64,000 bases of DNA from Streptomyces sp. RB17 (GCF_009604455.1 NZ_WEGL01000001.1:620001-684000); one strand, 5' to 3'. Positions 48,374-58,401 are shown, counted from the stretch's first letter. Notes: a model not told the origin generated them from the sequence alone. Translations and numbers: made by a program.

Positions 48374-50452
48374 ATGGAATCCGTGGGGGGCGCGAAAACA
48401 CGGAGGAGCCGGGGGCTGCCCTGGCTGGTGGTCGGGCTGTGGGCGGTGCTGCTGGCCGTCGTCGCCCCGTTCGCCGCCAAGCTGGGCGACGTCCAGCACG
48501 ACCGGGCCACCGACTATCTGCCGGCGTCCGCCGACTCCACCCAGGTCGCCAAGCTGCAGGACCGGCTGCCCGGCGGCGAGACCACCGAGCTCGTCCTCGT
48601 CTACCACCGGGCGACCGGTCTCACCGCCGCCGACCGGACCACGGCACAGGCCCAGGTCGCCGAGATCGGCCGGCGGCACCGGCCGGCCCAGGGCACCCCG
48701 CACGGCATCCCGTCCGCCGACGGCACCACCCTCATGTACCCGGTCACCAGCAACGAGCCCGGCACCGACGAGAAGAAGCGGAACACCTTCGTCGACGACG
48801 TCCGCCAAGTCGCCCATGGCCATGGCGGGTTGAGCGTGCGGGTCGGCGGGCCCGCCGCCCTCGCCACCGACGCCTCCGGCGTCTACGCCTCGCTCGGCGG
48901 GCCCCTGCTCTACACCACCGTCGCCGTCGTCGCGATCCTGCTCATCCTCATCTACCGCAGCCCCCTGCTGTGGCTGGTCCCGCTCGTCGTCGCCGGCGTC
49001 GGCGACTTCCTCGCCCGCGCCGCCGCCTACGGCCTCAACCAGGCCTTCGGCACCACCGTCTCCGGCCAGGGCGCCGGCATCATGACCATCCTCGTCTTCG
49101 GCGCCGGCACCGACTACGCCCTGCTCCTCGTCTCCCGCTACCGCGAGGAGCTACGGCGCCACGAGCGCCCGTACGACGCGATGCGCGCCGCCCTGCGCGG
49201 CTGCGGGCCCGCCGTCCTCGCCTCCTCCGGCACGGTGGCCGTCGGACTGCTCTGTCTGCTCGCCGCCGACCTCAACTCCAGCCGGGGCATGGGCCCCCTC
49301 GGCACGGTCGGTGTGCTGTGTGCGCTCGCCGCGATGCTGACCCTGCTGCCGGGCCTCCTGGTGCTGCTGGGCCGCCGGGTCTTCTGGCCGCTCGTCCCCG
49401 CCTACGGCAGCACGCCCAAGGTCCGCCGGTCCCTGTTCGCCGCGATGGGCACCTCGGCCGGGCGGCGCCCGCTGACCGTCCTCGCCTCCGGCGCCGTCCT
49501 GCTCGGCGCGCTCGCGCTGGGCACCCTCAACCTGCCCGGCGCGATCAAGCAACTGGACACCTTCGTGGACCGGCCCGAGTCCGTGACCGCCATGGAGACG
49601 GTGGCCAAGGCCTACCCGGAGCGGTCCGCGCAGCCCATCGAGATCATGACCCCGGCCGGGCGTGCCGACGCGACCCTCGCCGTGGTCAAGGGCACCCGGG
49701 GAGTGGCCGATGCACGGGAGGGCCGTACCGGCGGAGGCTGGACCGAGATCACCGTGACCGCGTCCGCGCCGCCCCAGACCGCCGCCGAGACCGCCACCAT
49801 CGAGGCGCTCCGGCACCGGCTGCCCGGCTCCCACGTCGGCGGGCCCAGCGCCCAGCAGCTCGACCTGAAGGACACCAGCGCCCGCGACCGCCTGGTGGTC
49901 GTCCCGATCGTGCTCCTGTCCGTGCTGCTGATCCTCATCGTCCTGCTGCGCTCCCTGGCCGCCCCGCTGCTCCTCGTCGCCGCCGTGGTCGCCGTGTGGG
50001 GCGCGGCCCTCGGCCTCGGCGGGCTCGTCTTCGGTCCGCTGTTCGGCTTCCCCGGCACCGATCCCGGCCTCGGCCTGCTGTCCTTCGTCTTCCTGGTCGC
50101 CCTCGGTGTCGACTACGGCATCTTCCTGATGCACCGGATGCGGGAGGAGGCCTTGCAAGGTGCCGAACCCGTCGCAGCCGCCCTTACCGCGCTGCGCACC
50201 ACCGGCGGGGTCATCGCCTCCGCCGGGCTGGTCCTCGCGGCCACCTTCGCCGTGCTGACGAACATGGGCCTGGTGTCCCTGGTCGAGCTGGGCTTCGTCA
50301 TCGCCGTCGGCGTCCTGCTGGACACCTTCCTCGTCCGCACCTACCTGGTGACCAGCGCGAGCGTCGCGCTCGGGCGCAGGGTGTGGTGGCCGGGCCGGCT
50401 GTCCCGCCCGGCACCGGACGCCGACCGCACGCCGGAGCCGGTGAGCGCGTAG
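48374..50452 (+). CDS. MMPL family (RND) membrane transporter
   Basis: 692 residues with two RND halves of six membrane helices, each after an extracellular domain. N-terminal W-L-V-V-G-L-W-A-V-L-L-A-V-V. First half has G-A-G-T-D-Y-A-L-L-L-V-S-R-Y-R-E-E-L and the second G-V-D-Y-G-I-F-L-M-H-R-M-R-E-E, the MMPL/ActII-ORF3-type D-Y motif with proton-relay Asp-Tyr pairs. GGAGG lies about 9 bases before ATG 48374. Likely exports a lipid or drug. It is followed 6 bases later by a two-component pair that may control it. Confidence 0.9.
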   Translation: MESVGGAKTRRSRGLPWLVVGLWAVLLAVVAPFAAKLGDVQHDRATDYLPASADSTQVAKLQDRLPGGETTELVLVYHRATGLTAADRTTAQAQVAEIGRRHRPAQGTPHGIPSADGTTLMYPVTSNEPGTDEKKRNTFVDDVRQVAHGHGGLSVRVGGPAALATDASGVYASLGGPLLYTTVAVVAILLILIYRSPLLWLVPLVVAGVGDFLARAAAYGLNQAFGTTVSGQGAGIMTILVFGAGTDYALLLVSRYREELRRHERPYDAMRAALRGCGPAVLASSGTVAVGLLCLLAADLNSSRGMGPLGTVGVLCALAAMLTLLPGLLVLLGRRVFWPLVPAYGSTPKVRRSLFAAMGTSAGRRPLTVLASGAVLLGALALGTLNLPGAIKQLDTFVDRPESVTAMETVAKAYPERSAQPIEIMTPAGRADATLAVVKGTRGVADAREGRTGGGWTEITVTASAPPQTAAETATIEALRHRLPGSHVGGPSAQQLDLKDTSARDRLVVVPIVLLSVLLILIVLLRSLAAPLLLVAAVVAVWGAALGLGGLVFGPLFGFPGTDPGLGLLSFVFLVALGVDYGIFLMHRMREEALQGAEPVAAALTALRTTGGVIASAGLVLAATFAVLTNMGLVSLVELGFVIAVGVLLDTFLVRTYLVTSASVALGRRVWWPGRLSRPAPDADRTPEPVSA

Positions 50453-50458
50453 CGGAAG

Positions 50459-51682
50459 ATGAATCCCGTGCAGGCAACCGTCACGAACCCCGTGCAGGCA
50501 ACCATCACCGCGTCCCGGCCCGGCCGGACCCTCGCGTCCCTGGATCCCCTGCGGCAGGACGCGCTCCTGGCCGCCGCGCTCGCCGCGCTCGCCTCCGTCA
50601 TCGCCGTCACCATCGGCAGCGGCCGGCACCCGGACGCGCTCGGCTGGGCCCTGCTGCTCGGGCTGCACGTGCCGCTGCTGTGGCGCCGGCGGGCCCCGCT
50701 GACCGTGCTGGCGGTCATGATCGTCATGATCGCGACCTACCACCAGCTGGACTACAACCACTCGGCGCCCACCGCCGCCTCGATGGTCGTCCTCTACACG
50801 GTCGCGGTGACCCACGGCCCCCGGCGCACGGCCCTCATCGGCGCCGCCGTCGTCTCGCTGATGCTGCTCCTGAAGATCCGCCACGGCATGGCCGGGGTCC
50901 AGGTGAGCTTCCAGATCACCGGCTGGATCGTCTCCATGCTCGTCCTCGGCGGCTACATCCGCGTCCACCGGGAGAACGCCGCCGCCGCCGTGGAACGCGC
51001 CGAACGCGCCGAACGCACCCGTGAGGAGGAGGCCCGGCGCCGGGTCGCCGAGGAGCGCCTGCGCATCGCCCGCGACCTGCACGACCTGCTCGCCCACACC
51101 ATCACCCTCATCGGCGTGCAGACCTCGGTCGCCGCGCACGTCCTGGCGGCCGACCCCGATCGCCTGGACCGCACGGCCGTCGCGCAGGCCCTCGACGACA
51201 TCGCCGAGACCTGCCGCACGGCCCGCGGTGAACTCCGTACGACCCTGGAGGTGCTGCGCGACCCCGGCACCCCGGACGCCCGCGGCCCGCTGCCCGGCCT
51301 CGCGGGCCTCGCCGAACTGGCGAAGTCGGCGGGCGCCCGGGTGGAGCTGGCCGTGCGGGCCGACGGGGTGCCGCCGGCCGTCGGCGCCGCCGCCTACCGG
51401 ATCGTGCAGGAGGCACTCACCAACGCGGTACGGCACGGCGGCCGGGCCGACCTGACCGTGCGGGTGGGCGTGCACGAGGAGGTGGACGGCCTGCGCGTCC
51501 GGGTCACCGACGACGGGGTGGGCGGCCCCGGTGACGGCCCGCCCGGCTTCGGGCTCGTCGGGATGCGGGAGCGGGCCCGCAGCGTCGGCGGCACGGTCGA
51601 CGCCGGACCGCGCGACGACGGACCCGGTTTCGAGGTGAGCGCCGTACTGCCGCTCGGGGAGAAGCCGGGGGAGCAGAGATGA
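50459..51682 (+). CDS. Sensor histidine kinase (NarL-type, HisKA_3)
   Basis: 407 residues, four or five membrane helices (about 35-170). HisKA_3 dimerisation region R-I-A-R-D-L-H-D-L-L-A-H with the phosphorylated His, and a HATPase domain: E-A-L-T-N-A-V-R-H-G (N box), D-D-G-V-G-G, G-L-V-G-M-R-E-R. An 8-codon tandem duplication lies at the N-terminus. ATGA overlap with the response regulator shows the pair is one unit. Confidence 0.92.
   Translation: MNPVQATVTNPVQATITASRPGRTLASLDPLRQDALLAAALAALASVIAVTIGSGRHPDALGWALLLGLHVPLLWRRRAPLTVLAVMIVMIATYHQLDYNHSAPTAASMVVLYTVAVTHGPRRTALIGAAVVSLMLLLKIRHGMAGVQVSFQITGWIVSMLVLGGYIRVHRENAAAAVERAERAERTREEEARRRVAEERLRIARDLHDLLAHTITLIGVQTSVAAHVLAADPDRLDRTAVAQALDDIAETCRTARGELRTTLEVLRDPGTPDARGPLPGLAGLAELAKSAGARVELAVRADGVPPAVGAAAYRIVQEALTNAVRHGGRADLTVRVGVHEEVDGLRVRVTDDGVGGPGDGPPGFGLVGMRERARSVGGTVDAGPRDDGPGFEVSAVLPLGEKPGEQR
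50462..50509 (+). repeat. 24-bp tandem duplication inside the kinase gene
   Basis: AATCCCGTGCAGGCAACCGT.. (50462-50485) and AACCCCGTGCAGGCAACCAT.. (50486-50509) encode N-P-V-Q-A-T-V-T and N-P-V-Q-A-T-I-T in frame. Confidence 0.85.
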
Positions 51683-52344
51683 TCCGGGTACTGCTCGCCG
51701 ACGACCAGACCCTGGTGCGGGCCGCGTTCGCGATGCTCGTGGAGTCGGCGCCGGACATGGAGGTCGTCGGGCAGGCCGGCACCGGCCGCGAGGCCGTCGA
51801 CCTGGCCCGCGCCGAGCGCGCCGACGTCGTCCTGATGGACATCCGCATGCCCGGCCTGGACGGCATCGAGGCGACTCGGCTGATCGCCGCCGACGAGGAC
51901 CTCGCCGGGGTCAGGGTCCTGGTGCTCACCACCTACGACACCGACGAGCACGTGGTGGAGGCGCTGCGGGCCGGCGCCTCCGGCTTCCTGGTGAAGGACA
52001 CCCGTCCGGCCGACCTCCTGGACGCGATCCGCACGGTCGCGGCGGGCGAGGCACTGCTCTCCCCGGGTCCCACGGCACGCCTGATCGAGCGGTTCCTGCG
52101 CAGCCCGTCGGCGCCCGTGACCGGCGGCCCCGAGTGCCTGTCGGACCGGGAGCGTGAGGTGCTCGCCCTGGTCGCGCGCGGCCTCAACAACGCCGAGATC
52201 GCCGAGGTGTTGGGCCTCAGCCCGCTCACCGCCAAGACCCATGTCAGCCGGATCATGGGCAAGCTCGGCGCCCGCGACCGCGCCCAGCTGGTGATCGTCG
52301 GCTACGAGTCGGGGCTGGTGATCCCTGGCAGCATGGGCGGGTGA
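51679..52344 (+). CDS. LuxR/NarL-family response regulator
   Basis: 221 residues: receiver domain with D-D-Q (about 9-11), phosphorylated D54 region V-L-M-D-I-R-M-P-G, and K in V-K-D-T. C-terminal LuxR HTH: L-S-D-R-E-R-E-V-L-A-L-V-A-R-G-L-N-N-A-E-I-A. ATG 51679 overlaps the kinase stop. The next gene (sialidase) starts within its stop codon, so the system may regulate it or the MMPL pump. Confidence 0.93.
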   Translation: MIRVLLADDQTLVRAAFAMLVESAPDMEVVGQAGTGREAVDLARAERADVVLMDIRMPGLDGIEATRLIAADEDLAGVRVLVLTTYDTDEHVVEALRAGASGFLVKDTRPADLLDAIRTVAAGEALLSPGPTARLIERFLRSPSAPVTGGPECLSDREREVLALVARGLNNAEIAEVLGLSPLTAKTHVSRIMGKLGARDRAQLVIVGYESGLVIPGSMGG

Positions 52345-53528
52345 CACCGAAGAGCCGCACCCTGCTCACCGCCGCCCTCGCGCTCCTCACCACACTCACC
52401 GCCCGCCTGCCCGCCCACGCCGCACCGGCGTCGGCGCGGGCGGTCGCCCGCTGCGTCTCGTCGGTGCCGTACGTCACCGGCCGGGGCGGCTACGCCGCCT
52501 ACCGCATCCCCGCGGTCGTGAAGACCCGGCGCGGCACCTTGCTGGCCTTCGCCGAGGGGCGGCGGAACGGCGTCGGCGACACCGGTGACATCGACGTCGT
52601 CCTGCGCCGCTCCACCGACGGCGGCTGCACCTGGGGCCCGCTGACCGTCGTGACCGCCGGACACGGGGACACCCGGGGCAACCCGGCACCGGTCGTGGAC
52701 CCGCGCACCGGTGCCGTCGTCCTGGTGACCTGCGCCAACAGCGGGAAGGCGACGGAGGAGCAGATCCGGCGCGGTGCGGGGGAGCGCCGGGTGTTCGTGC
52801 AGCGCAGCCGGGACGACGGCCGGCACTTCACACCTCCGCAGGACATCACGGCACAGGTGAAGCGGCCCGGCTGGGGCTGGTACGCCACCGGCCCCGGCCA
52901 CGCCGTCGCCCTGACCCGGGGCCCGCACGCCGGCCGGCTGCTCGTCCCCGCCAACCACTCCGTCGCCTCGCCCGCCACGTCCTCGCGCCCCGGGTCCCGG
53001 TACGACGGCGGGCACGCGCTCTACAGCGACGACGGCGGCCGCACCTGGCGGCTCGGCTTCGTGACCCGGGCCGACGACGGCGTGACCAACGTCAACGAGA
53101 CGACCGCCGCCCAACTCCCCGACGGCCGCCTCTACTTCAACGCCCGCGACCAGTACGGCACCGCCCCCGGCAACCGCCTCGACACCTACTCCGACGACGG
53201 CGGCACCACCCTCGTCCGCCCCTACGCCGTCCAGCCCACCCTCGACGCCGTCCCGGTCGTCCAGGGCAGTGTCCTCCAACTCCACGGCCGCAAAGCCCCG
53301 TTGCTGTTCTCCGCCCCGTCCGTACCGACCGCCCGCCGCGCCCTGGCACTCTGGTCCAGCCCGGACTGCGGCCACACCTTCACCAGGCTCATCACCCTCT
53401 CGGACCGCCCGGCCGCCTACTCGGACCTGGTCCAGCTGGGCCCCAGCACGGTCGGCGTCCTGTTCGAGACGGGCGCGGCACACAGCTACGACACCGTGGA
53501 GTTCCGGAGACTAGCCGTGCCCCGATAG
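52341..53528 (+). CDS. Secreted exo-alpha-sialidase (GH33)
   Basis: Releases terminal sialic acids from glycoconjugates. 395 residues; signal peptide to about A-H-A-A. The Y-R-I-P motif with the triad arginine is near 53, and Asp-boxes appear as S-T-D-G-G-C-T-W, S-R-D-D-G-R-H-F, S-D-D-G-G-R-T-W and S-D-D-G-G-T-T-L. The catalytic Asp loop G-D-T-G-D-I-D and the N-E-T/E region are visible. GTG 52341 overlaps the regulator stop by GTGA. Lacks extra carbohydrate-binding modules. The convergent operon encodes a probable sialic acid lyase and transporter. Confidence 0.88.
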   Translation: MTPKSRTLLTAALALLTTLTARLPAHAAPASARAVARCVSSVPYVTGRGGYAAYRIPAVVKTRRGTLLAFAEGRRNGVGDTGDIDVVLRRSTDGGCTWGPLTVVTAGHGDTRGNPAPVVDPRTGAVVLVTCANSGKATEEQIRRGAGERRVFVQRSRDDGRHFTPPQDITAQVKRPGWGWYATGPGHAVALTRGPHAGRLLVPANHSVASPATSSRPGSRYDGGHALYSDDGGRTWRLGFVTRADDGVTNVNETTAAQLPDGRLYFNARDQYGTAPGNRLDTYSDDGGTTLVRPYAVQPTLDAVPVVQGSVLQLHGRKAPLLFSAPSVPTARRALALWSSPDCGHTFTRLITLSDRPAAYSDLVQLGPSTVGVLFETGAAHSYDTVEFRRLAVPR

Positions 53529-53538
53529 GGGCGCGGGG

Positions 53539-54465
53539 CTACAACAACCCCGCCGCCGCCAAGAACTTCCCCACCCTCTCCGTCTCTTCCCCCGACAGTG
53601 GCACCTGCGGCTCCGCCGTGACGGCACAGTCGATGACGCCCCGCACATGCAGCGCAGCCTTGAACGCGCCCAGTGCCGACGAGCTGCCCCCCATCCGCGC
53701 CGGATCCCCGACCGTGACCATCCCGAACAGCGCGCACAGCCGTTCCTGCTCCACCCGCGCCCCCTCCCAGTCGCCGGCGCGGCACATCCGGTACAGCCGG
53801 ACGTACCCGTGCGGGTCGACGTTGGCCAGCCCCGGCACCGCCCCGTCGGCGCCCAGTGCCAGCGCGGAGTCGACGATCAGCTCGGAGCCGGTCAGCACGC
53901 TGAACCCGGGGTGCACGCGGGCGCCGGTGACGATCTCGCGGAAGGCGGCCAGGTCCCCGCTGGAGTCCTTGACCCCGGCCAGCACCCGGTCGGCGGCGAG
54001 CCCCAGCACCACGTCGGCGGGGAGCTTGGTGTGCACGGCGACGGGGATGTCGTAGGCGATGACCGGCACCTCGGACGCGGCGGCGATCCGGCGGTAGTGG
54101 TGGACGATCTCGGCGCGGTGGGTGCGGGCGTAGAAGGGAGCGGTGACGACCACCGCGTCCGCTCCGGCCGCCGTCACCGCCGTGACATGGTCCAGGACGC
54201 GTGGCGTGGTCATGTCGATGGCGCCGGCGAGGATCGGCAGCCGGCCGCCCACATGGGCGGCGACCGCCTCCACGACCTGCCTGCGCTGCCGGTCCGTGAG
54301 GAACGCCGCCTCGGACGTGGACCCGAGCAGGAACAGCCCGTGCACCCCGCCCTCCGTCAGATGGTCGACCAGTCGGAGCAGCGAGCGCACATCCACCTCG
54401 CGCTCCGGTGTCAGGGGCGTACAGACGGGCGGGACGACACCGGTGAGCGGGGTGGGGAAGGGCAT
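53539..54465 (-). CDS. DapA-family aldolase, probable N-acetylneuraminate lyase
   Basis: TIM-barrel Schiff-base aldolase of 308 residues. G-S-T-S-E (48-52) matches the G-S-T-G-E of NanA better than the G-T-T-G-E of DapA. Tyr138 in A-Y-D-I-P and Lys166 in G-V-K-D-S-S-G are the catalytic pair. The sialidase faces it across 10 bases. The start lies 1 base after the preceding transporter gene, so it is the last gene of that operon. An alternative is another keto-acid lyase of the family. Confidence 0.75.
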   Translation of the reverse strand: MPFPTPLTGVVPPVCTPLTPEREVDVRSLLRLVDHLTEGGVHGLFLLGSTSEAAFLTDRQRRQVVEAVAAHVGGRLPILAGAIDMTTPRVLDHVTAVTAAGADAVVVTAPFYARTHRAEIVHHYRRIAAASEVPVIAYDIPVAVHTKLPADVVLGLAADRVLAGVKDSSGDLAAFREIVTGARVHPGFSVLTGSELIVDSALALGADGAVPGLANVDPHGYVRLYRMCRAGDWEGARVEQERLCALFGMVTVGDPARMGGSSSALGAFKAALHVRGVIDCAVTAEPQVPLSGEETERVGKFLAAAGLL

Positions 54466-54466
54466 G

Positions 54467-55480
54467 TCAGGGCTCCTGGCGTGCTAGGTCTGCTAGGTCT
54501 CGGGTCGATTCCTCCTCCTCAACAGGATGGTGGCACCGGTAGCGGTGTCCGGGCCGCGACGCGGCCGAGAAGTCCGGCATCACCTCGGCACACAACCCGT
54601 CCGCCTTCCAGCAGCGGGTGCGGAACGGACAGCCGCTCGGCGGCCGGGTCGCCGAGGGCACCGGCCCGGTCAGCGGGATCGGGTCGATCGGGTCCAGCAG
54701 GCCGGGCGTGGCGGAGAACAGGGCGCGGGTGTACGGGTGCCGGGCAGCGTCGGTGACCCGGTCGGCCGGGGTCTCCTCCACGATCCGGCCCAGGTACATG
54801 GTGATCACCCGGTCGCTCATCCGCCGTACCGTCTGGATGTCGTGCGAGACGAACACCAGGGCCAGGGCGAGGCGTTCCTTCAGGTCCAGCAGGAGGTTCA
54901 GGATCTGGGCGCGGACCGACACGTCCAGGGCGCTGGTCGGCTCGTCGGCGACGACCAGCGCCGGATCCAGCGCGAGCGCGCGGGCGATGGCGACGCGCTG
55001 CCGCTGCCCGCCGGAGAGCTGCCCGGGCAGGGCGTCGGCCAGCGCCCGGGGAAGCCCGACCAGACTCATCAACTCCCTTACCCGCTCCTCCCGTTCGGCC
55101 CGGGCGCCACGCTGGTGCACATCCAGCGGGTCACGCAGGATCCGTCGTACGGTCAGCCGCCGGTTGAGCGCGGTCGACGGGTCCTGGAAGACCAGCCCGA
55201 CGCCCGCGCCGACCGTGGCCCGGCGCTCGGCGGGCGGCATCGTCCACAGGTCACGGCCCCGGAACGCCACCGAGCCCGACACCGGCCGCTGGATGCCCAC
55301 CAGCACCCGCGCCAGTGTCGACTTCCCGCACCCCGACTCGCCGACCACGCCCACCGTCTCCCCGGCGGCCACGGTGAGATCGGCACCGGTCAGGGCGTAC
55401 ACCCGGTCACGGCGGAACAACCCGCCGCTGCGGGCCTTGTGCACGACATGGGCGTCCCGGACCTCGACGACGGCGTTCAC
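54467..55480 (-). CDS. ABC transporter ATPase, oligopeptide/Dpp F type
   Basis: 337 residues. P-loop G-V-V-G-E-S-G-C-G-K-S-T near 40, signature L-S-G-G-Q-R-Q-R-V, Walker B L-V-V-A-D-E-P-T-S-A-L-D. The C-terminal oligo_HPY region has R-T-R-C-W-K-A-D-G-L-C, a cysteine pattern typical of DppF-like proteins. GTG 55480 shares the GTGA with the previous gene. Confidence 0.92.
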   Translation of the reverse strand: MNAVVEVRDAHVVHKARSGGLFRRDRVYALTGADLTVAAGETVGVVGESGCGKSTLARVLVGIQRPVSGSVAFRGRDLWTMPPAERRATVGAGVGLVFQDPSTALNRRLTVRRILRDPLDVHQRGARAEREERVRELMSLVGLPRALADALPGQLSGGQRQRVAIARALALDPALVVADEPTSALDVSVRAQILNLLLDLKERLALALVFVSHDIQTVRRMSDRVITMYLGRIVEETPADRVTDAARHPYTRALFSATPGLLDPIDPIPLTGPVPSATRPPSGCPFRTRCWKADGLCAEVMPDFSAASRPGHRYRCHHPVEEEESTRDLADLARQEP

Positions 55481-57441
55481 TGGAGAACCTCCCCCACGGG
55501 CACGGCCGGATGATGGCAGGCGGCCGCGTGGGTGGCCGTACCGGCGAGGACGGGGGCGTGCGCATGGCACACCTCGCTCGCCAGCGGGCAGCGGTCGGCG
55601 AAGCGGCAGCCCGCCGGGAAGTCGGCCGGGGCCGGTACGACCCCCTTGATCTGCGTCATCCGTTCCTCGGCCGACTCCAGCGAGAGCACGCTGCCGAGCA
55701 GGCCGCGCGTGTAGTGGTGGGCCGGCGCCGCCACCAGGTCGGCGGTCACCCCGCTCTCCACGATCTGCCCGCCGTACATCACCACCACCCGGTCGGTGAT
55801 GTCGGCGACCAGCGCCAGATCGTGCGAGACCAGGATCAGCGCGAACCCCAGCTCCTCGCGCAGCCTGAGCAGCAGCTCCATCACCTGGGCCTGCACGGTG
55901 ACGTCCAGGGCGGTCGTCGGCTCGTCCGCGACGATCAGCCGCGGGTCGCGCGAGAGGGCCATGGCGATGAGCACACGCTGCCGCTGCCCGCCGGACAGCT
56001 CGTGCGGATAGCTGCGCAGGGTGCGCTCGGGGTCCAGCCCGACCAGCTCCATGAGCTCGCGCGGACCGCGGCTGCCCCCGCGTCGGACGAGCTGTTTCAG
56101 CTGGGCGCGGATGGTCATCGCCGGGTTCAGCGAGGACAGGGCGTCCTGGTAGACCATCGCCATCTCGTGCCCGAGCAGCCGCCGCCGTACCCGCATCGGC
56201 TCGGCGAGCAGGTCCCGCTGCCGGAACCGCACCTGCCCGCCGATGCGCGCCTGCCTCGGCTGGAGCCCCATGACGGTGAGCGCGGTCAGCGACTTCCCGC
56301 AGCCCGACTCGCCCACCAGACCGAGCACCTCACCCGGGTACACCTCGAAGCTGACCCCGGCGACGATGTCCACGCCCCGGTGCCGGTCCGGGAAGCCGAT
56401 GGTCAGGTTCTCCACGGCGAGCACCGGCTGCCCGCTCCGGTCGGGCAGCGGCCGGGCCCGGGACCGCAGCCGCCGCGCGGCCTCGGTCAGCCCGGGCAGC
56501 TGCAGCACCTCACCGCTGCCCGGATCCGGCGCCTCCAGCCGGTCCTCCGGTGTCTCGACCTCGCGTGCCGCGGGTGCCGCCCAGGCGTCGGACACGCCCT
56601 CGGAGAGGATGTTCAGCGACAGCACGGTCAGCAGGATCAGCAGCCCGGGGAAGACGGTCGCCCACCAGCCGCCGGTCAGCACCATGTTCTTGCCGTCGGC
56701 GATGACACTGCCCCAGGACGGGTCCGGCGGCCGCACCCCGGCGCCGATGAAGGACAGCGACGCCTCGAACACGATCGCCTCGGCGACCTGCACCGTGCAG
56801 AACACCAGCACCGGGGCGGCGCAGTTGACGGCCACGTGCCGCACCACGACATGGGGCGTACGGGCGCCGATCACCCGTTCCGCCGTGACGTAGTCCTCGC
56901 CGTACTGATCGAGGACATTGGCCCGTACCACCCGCGCCACGGGCGGCGTGAACAGGAAGGCGATGGCGCAGATCAGCACGCCGATCCCGCCGCCGAACAC
57001 CGCGACCAGCACGGCCGCGAGCGCGATCCCCGGGAACGCCATCACCACGTCGAGGCAGCGCATCAGCGTCTCGTCGACGCCCTTGCGGGAGGTGGCCGCG
57101 ACCGCCCCGATGACGGCACCCACGACCAGCGCGAGCGCCGTGGCCCCCAGCCCGATCGCCAGCGACCACCGGGCGCCGTACATCAGCCGGCTCAGGATGT
57201 CCCGGCCGAGGCTGTCCTGCCCCAGCCAGTGCGCGGCGGACGGATGGCCGCTGCCGCCGACCGGGTCCTGCTGGTCGAGGGGATCGTCGGGTGCGAGGAG
57301 CGGGGCCAGTACGGCGACGAGGATGACGAAGGCCAGGAAACAGACGGCGACCTTCGACAGCAGGGGCAGCCGACGCCGGCCCCGCAGCCGTACGCCGCCG
57401 GGCCGGGAGAGCCGCTCGGCAAGAGTCGCGCGCGTGACCAT
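55477..57441 (-). CDS. Fused DppC-type permease and DppD-type ATPase
   Basis: One 654-residue chain joins two subunits normally separate. Residues 1-290 form a six-helix permease with the EAA loop (V-I-G-A-R-T-P-H-V-V-V-R-H-V). A linker with E-T-P-E-D-R-L-E follows. The ATPase (about 340-630) has P-loop G-L-V-G-E-S-G-C-G-K-S, L-S-G-G-Q-R-Q-R-V, L-I-V-A-D-E-P-T-T-A-L-D, and the C-terminal C-R-F-A-D-R-C-P cysteines. The fusion is real: there is no stop or start between domains. Such fusions are known in sialic acid Sat-type transporters (from memory). Confidence 0.88.
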   Translation of the reverse strand: MVTRATLAERLSRPGGVRLRGRRRLPLLSKVAVCFLAFVILVAVLAPLLAPDDPLDQQDPVGGSGHPSAAHWLGQDSLGRDILSRLMYGARWSLAIGLGATALALVVGAVIGAVAATSRKGVDETLMRCLDVVMAFPGIALAAVLVAVFGGGIGVLICAIAFLFTPPVARVVRANVLDQYGEDYVTAERVIGARTPHVVVRHVAVNCAAPVLVFCTVQVAEAIVFEASLSFIGAGVRPPDPSWGSVIADGKNMVLTGGWWATVFPGLLILLTVLSLNILSEGVSDAWAAPAAREVETPEDRLEAPDPGSGEVLQLPGLTEAARRLRSRARPLPDRSGQPVLAVENLTIGFPDRHRGVDIVAGVSFEVYPGEVLGLVGESGCGKSLTALTVMGLQPRQARIGGQVRFRQRDLLAEPMRVRRRLLGHEMAMVYQDALSSLNPAMTIRAQLKQLVRRGGSRGPRELMELVGLDPERTLRSYPHELSGGQRQRVLIAMALSRDPRLIVADEPTTALDVTVQAQVMELLLRLREELGFALILVSHDLALVADITDRVVVMYGGQIVESGVTADLVAAPAHHYTRGLLGSVLSLESAEERMTQIKGVVPAPADFPAGCRFADRCPLASEVCHAHAPVLAGTATHAAACHHPAVPVGEVLQ

Positions 57442-58397
57442 CAGCCCGCCCTCAGACGTGGGTTGACCAGCAGATACAGGATGTCGATAACGAGATTGAC
57501 GACGACGAACCCGGTGGCGGTCGTCAGCACCACCCCCTGCACCACCGCCGGGTCGCCGTTCTGCACGGCGTCGATCATCAGCTTGCCCATGCCGGGCAGC
57601 GAGAAGATCGTCTCGATGACGACCGCACCGCCGAGGAGATAGCCGACCCGAAGCCCGAGCACGGTCAGCGGATTGACCAGGGCGTTCCTGAGCACATTCC
57701 GCCCGACGACGACCCAGGGCGGCAACCCGCTCCCGATCGCCGTCCGCACATAGTCCTTGTCCAGCTCCTCCACGACCGAGGTGCGGACGATCCTCGTCAG
57801 CTGCGCGGCCACCGGCAGCGAGAGGGCGAAGGCGGGCAGCGCCATGGTCTTCAGCCAGCCGGTGACCGAGTCGGCCGGGTTGATGTAACCGCCGGTCGGG
57901 AACCAGCCCCGGTCCACCGCCAGGTACTGGATCATCAGCAGCGCCAGCCAGAAGCCGGGCGCGGCCACCCCGACCAGCGACACGACCCGGATGAACTGGT
58001 CCGGGATCCGGTCCCGGTACACGGCGGCCGTCACCCCGCCCACCAACGCCAGCACCACCGCGACGGCGAGGCCGAGGAAGGTCAGCTGGAGGGTGAGCGG
58101 CAGCGCGGTGGTGACCTGGTCGACCACCGGCGCCCGGGTCAGGGCGCTGGTGCCGAGGTCGCCGTGGAGCAGGGCGCCGACGAAGTGGACGTACCGCACC
58201 GGGAGCGGGTCGAGCAGCCCGTTCCGTTCCCGGAAGTCGTGCAGCTGCTGCGGAGTCGGATTCGCCCCCTGGAAGAACGCGGACGCCGGATCGACGTCCG
58301 AGAACCGCATCACCAGGAACACGAACAGCACGATCCCGAGCATCAGCGGCACGAGCAGCGCGATACGGCGGAGCAGGATCCGTACGACGGCTGTCAT
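57441..58397 (-). CDS. ABC transporter permease, DppB type
   Basis: 318 residues; six membrane helices with a large loop after the first (D-V-D-P-A-S-A-F-F-Q-G-A-N-P-T-P-Q). The EAA motif region is A-I-G-S-G-L-P-P-W-V-V-V. N-terminal R-R-I-A-L-L-V-P-L-M-L-G-I is typical of DppB/OppB. Shares one base with the next start. Confidence 0.92.
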   Translation of the reverse strand: MTAVVRILLRRIALLVPLMLGIVLFVFLVMRFSDVDPASAFFQGANPTPQQLHDFRERNGLLDPLPVRYVHFVGALLHGDLGTSALTRAPVVDQVTTALPLTLQLTFLGLAVAVVLALVGGVTAAVYRDRIPDQFIRVVSLVGVAAPGFWLALLMIQYLAVDRGWFPTGGYINPADSVTGWLKTMALPAFALSLPVAAQLTRIVRTSVVEELDKDYVRTAIGSGLPPWVVVGRNVLRNALVNPLTVLGLRVGYLLGGAVVIETIFSLPGMGKLMIDAVQNGDPAVVQGVVLTTATGFVVVNLVIDILYLLVNPRLRAG

Positions 58398-58401
58398 GCC
58401 C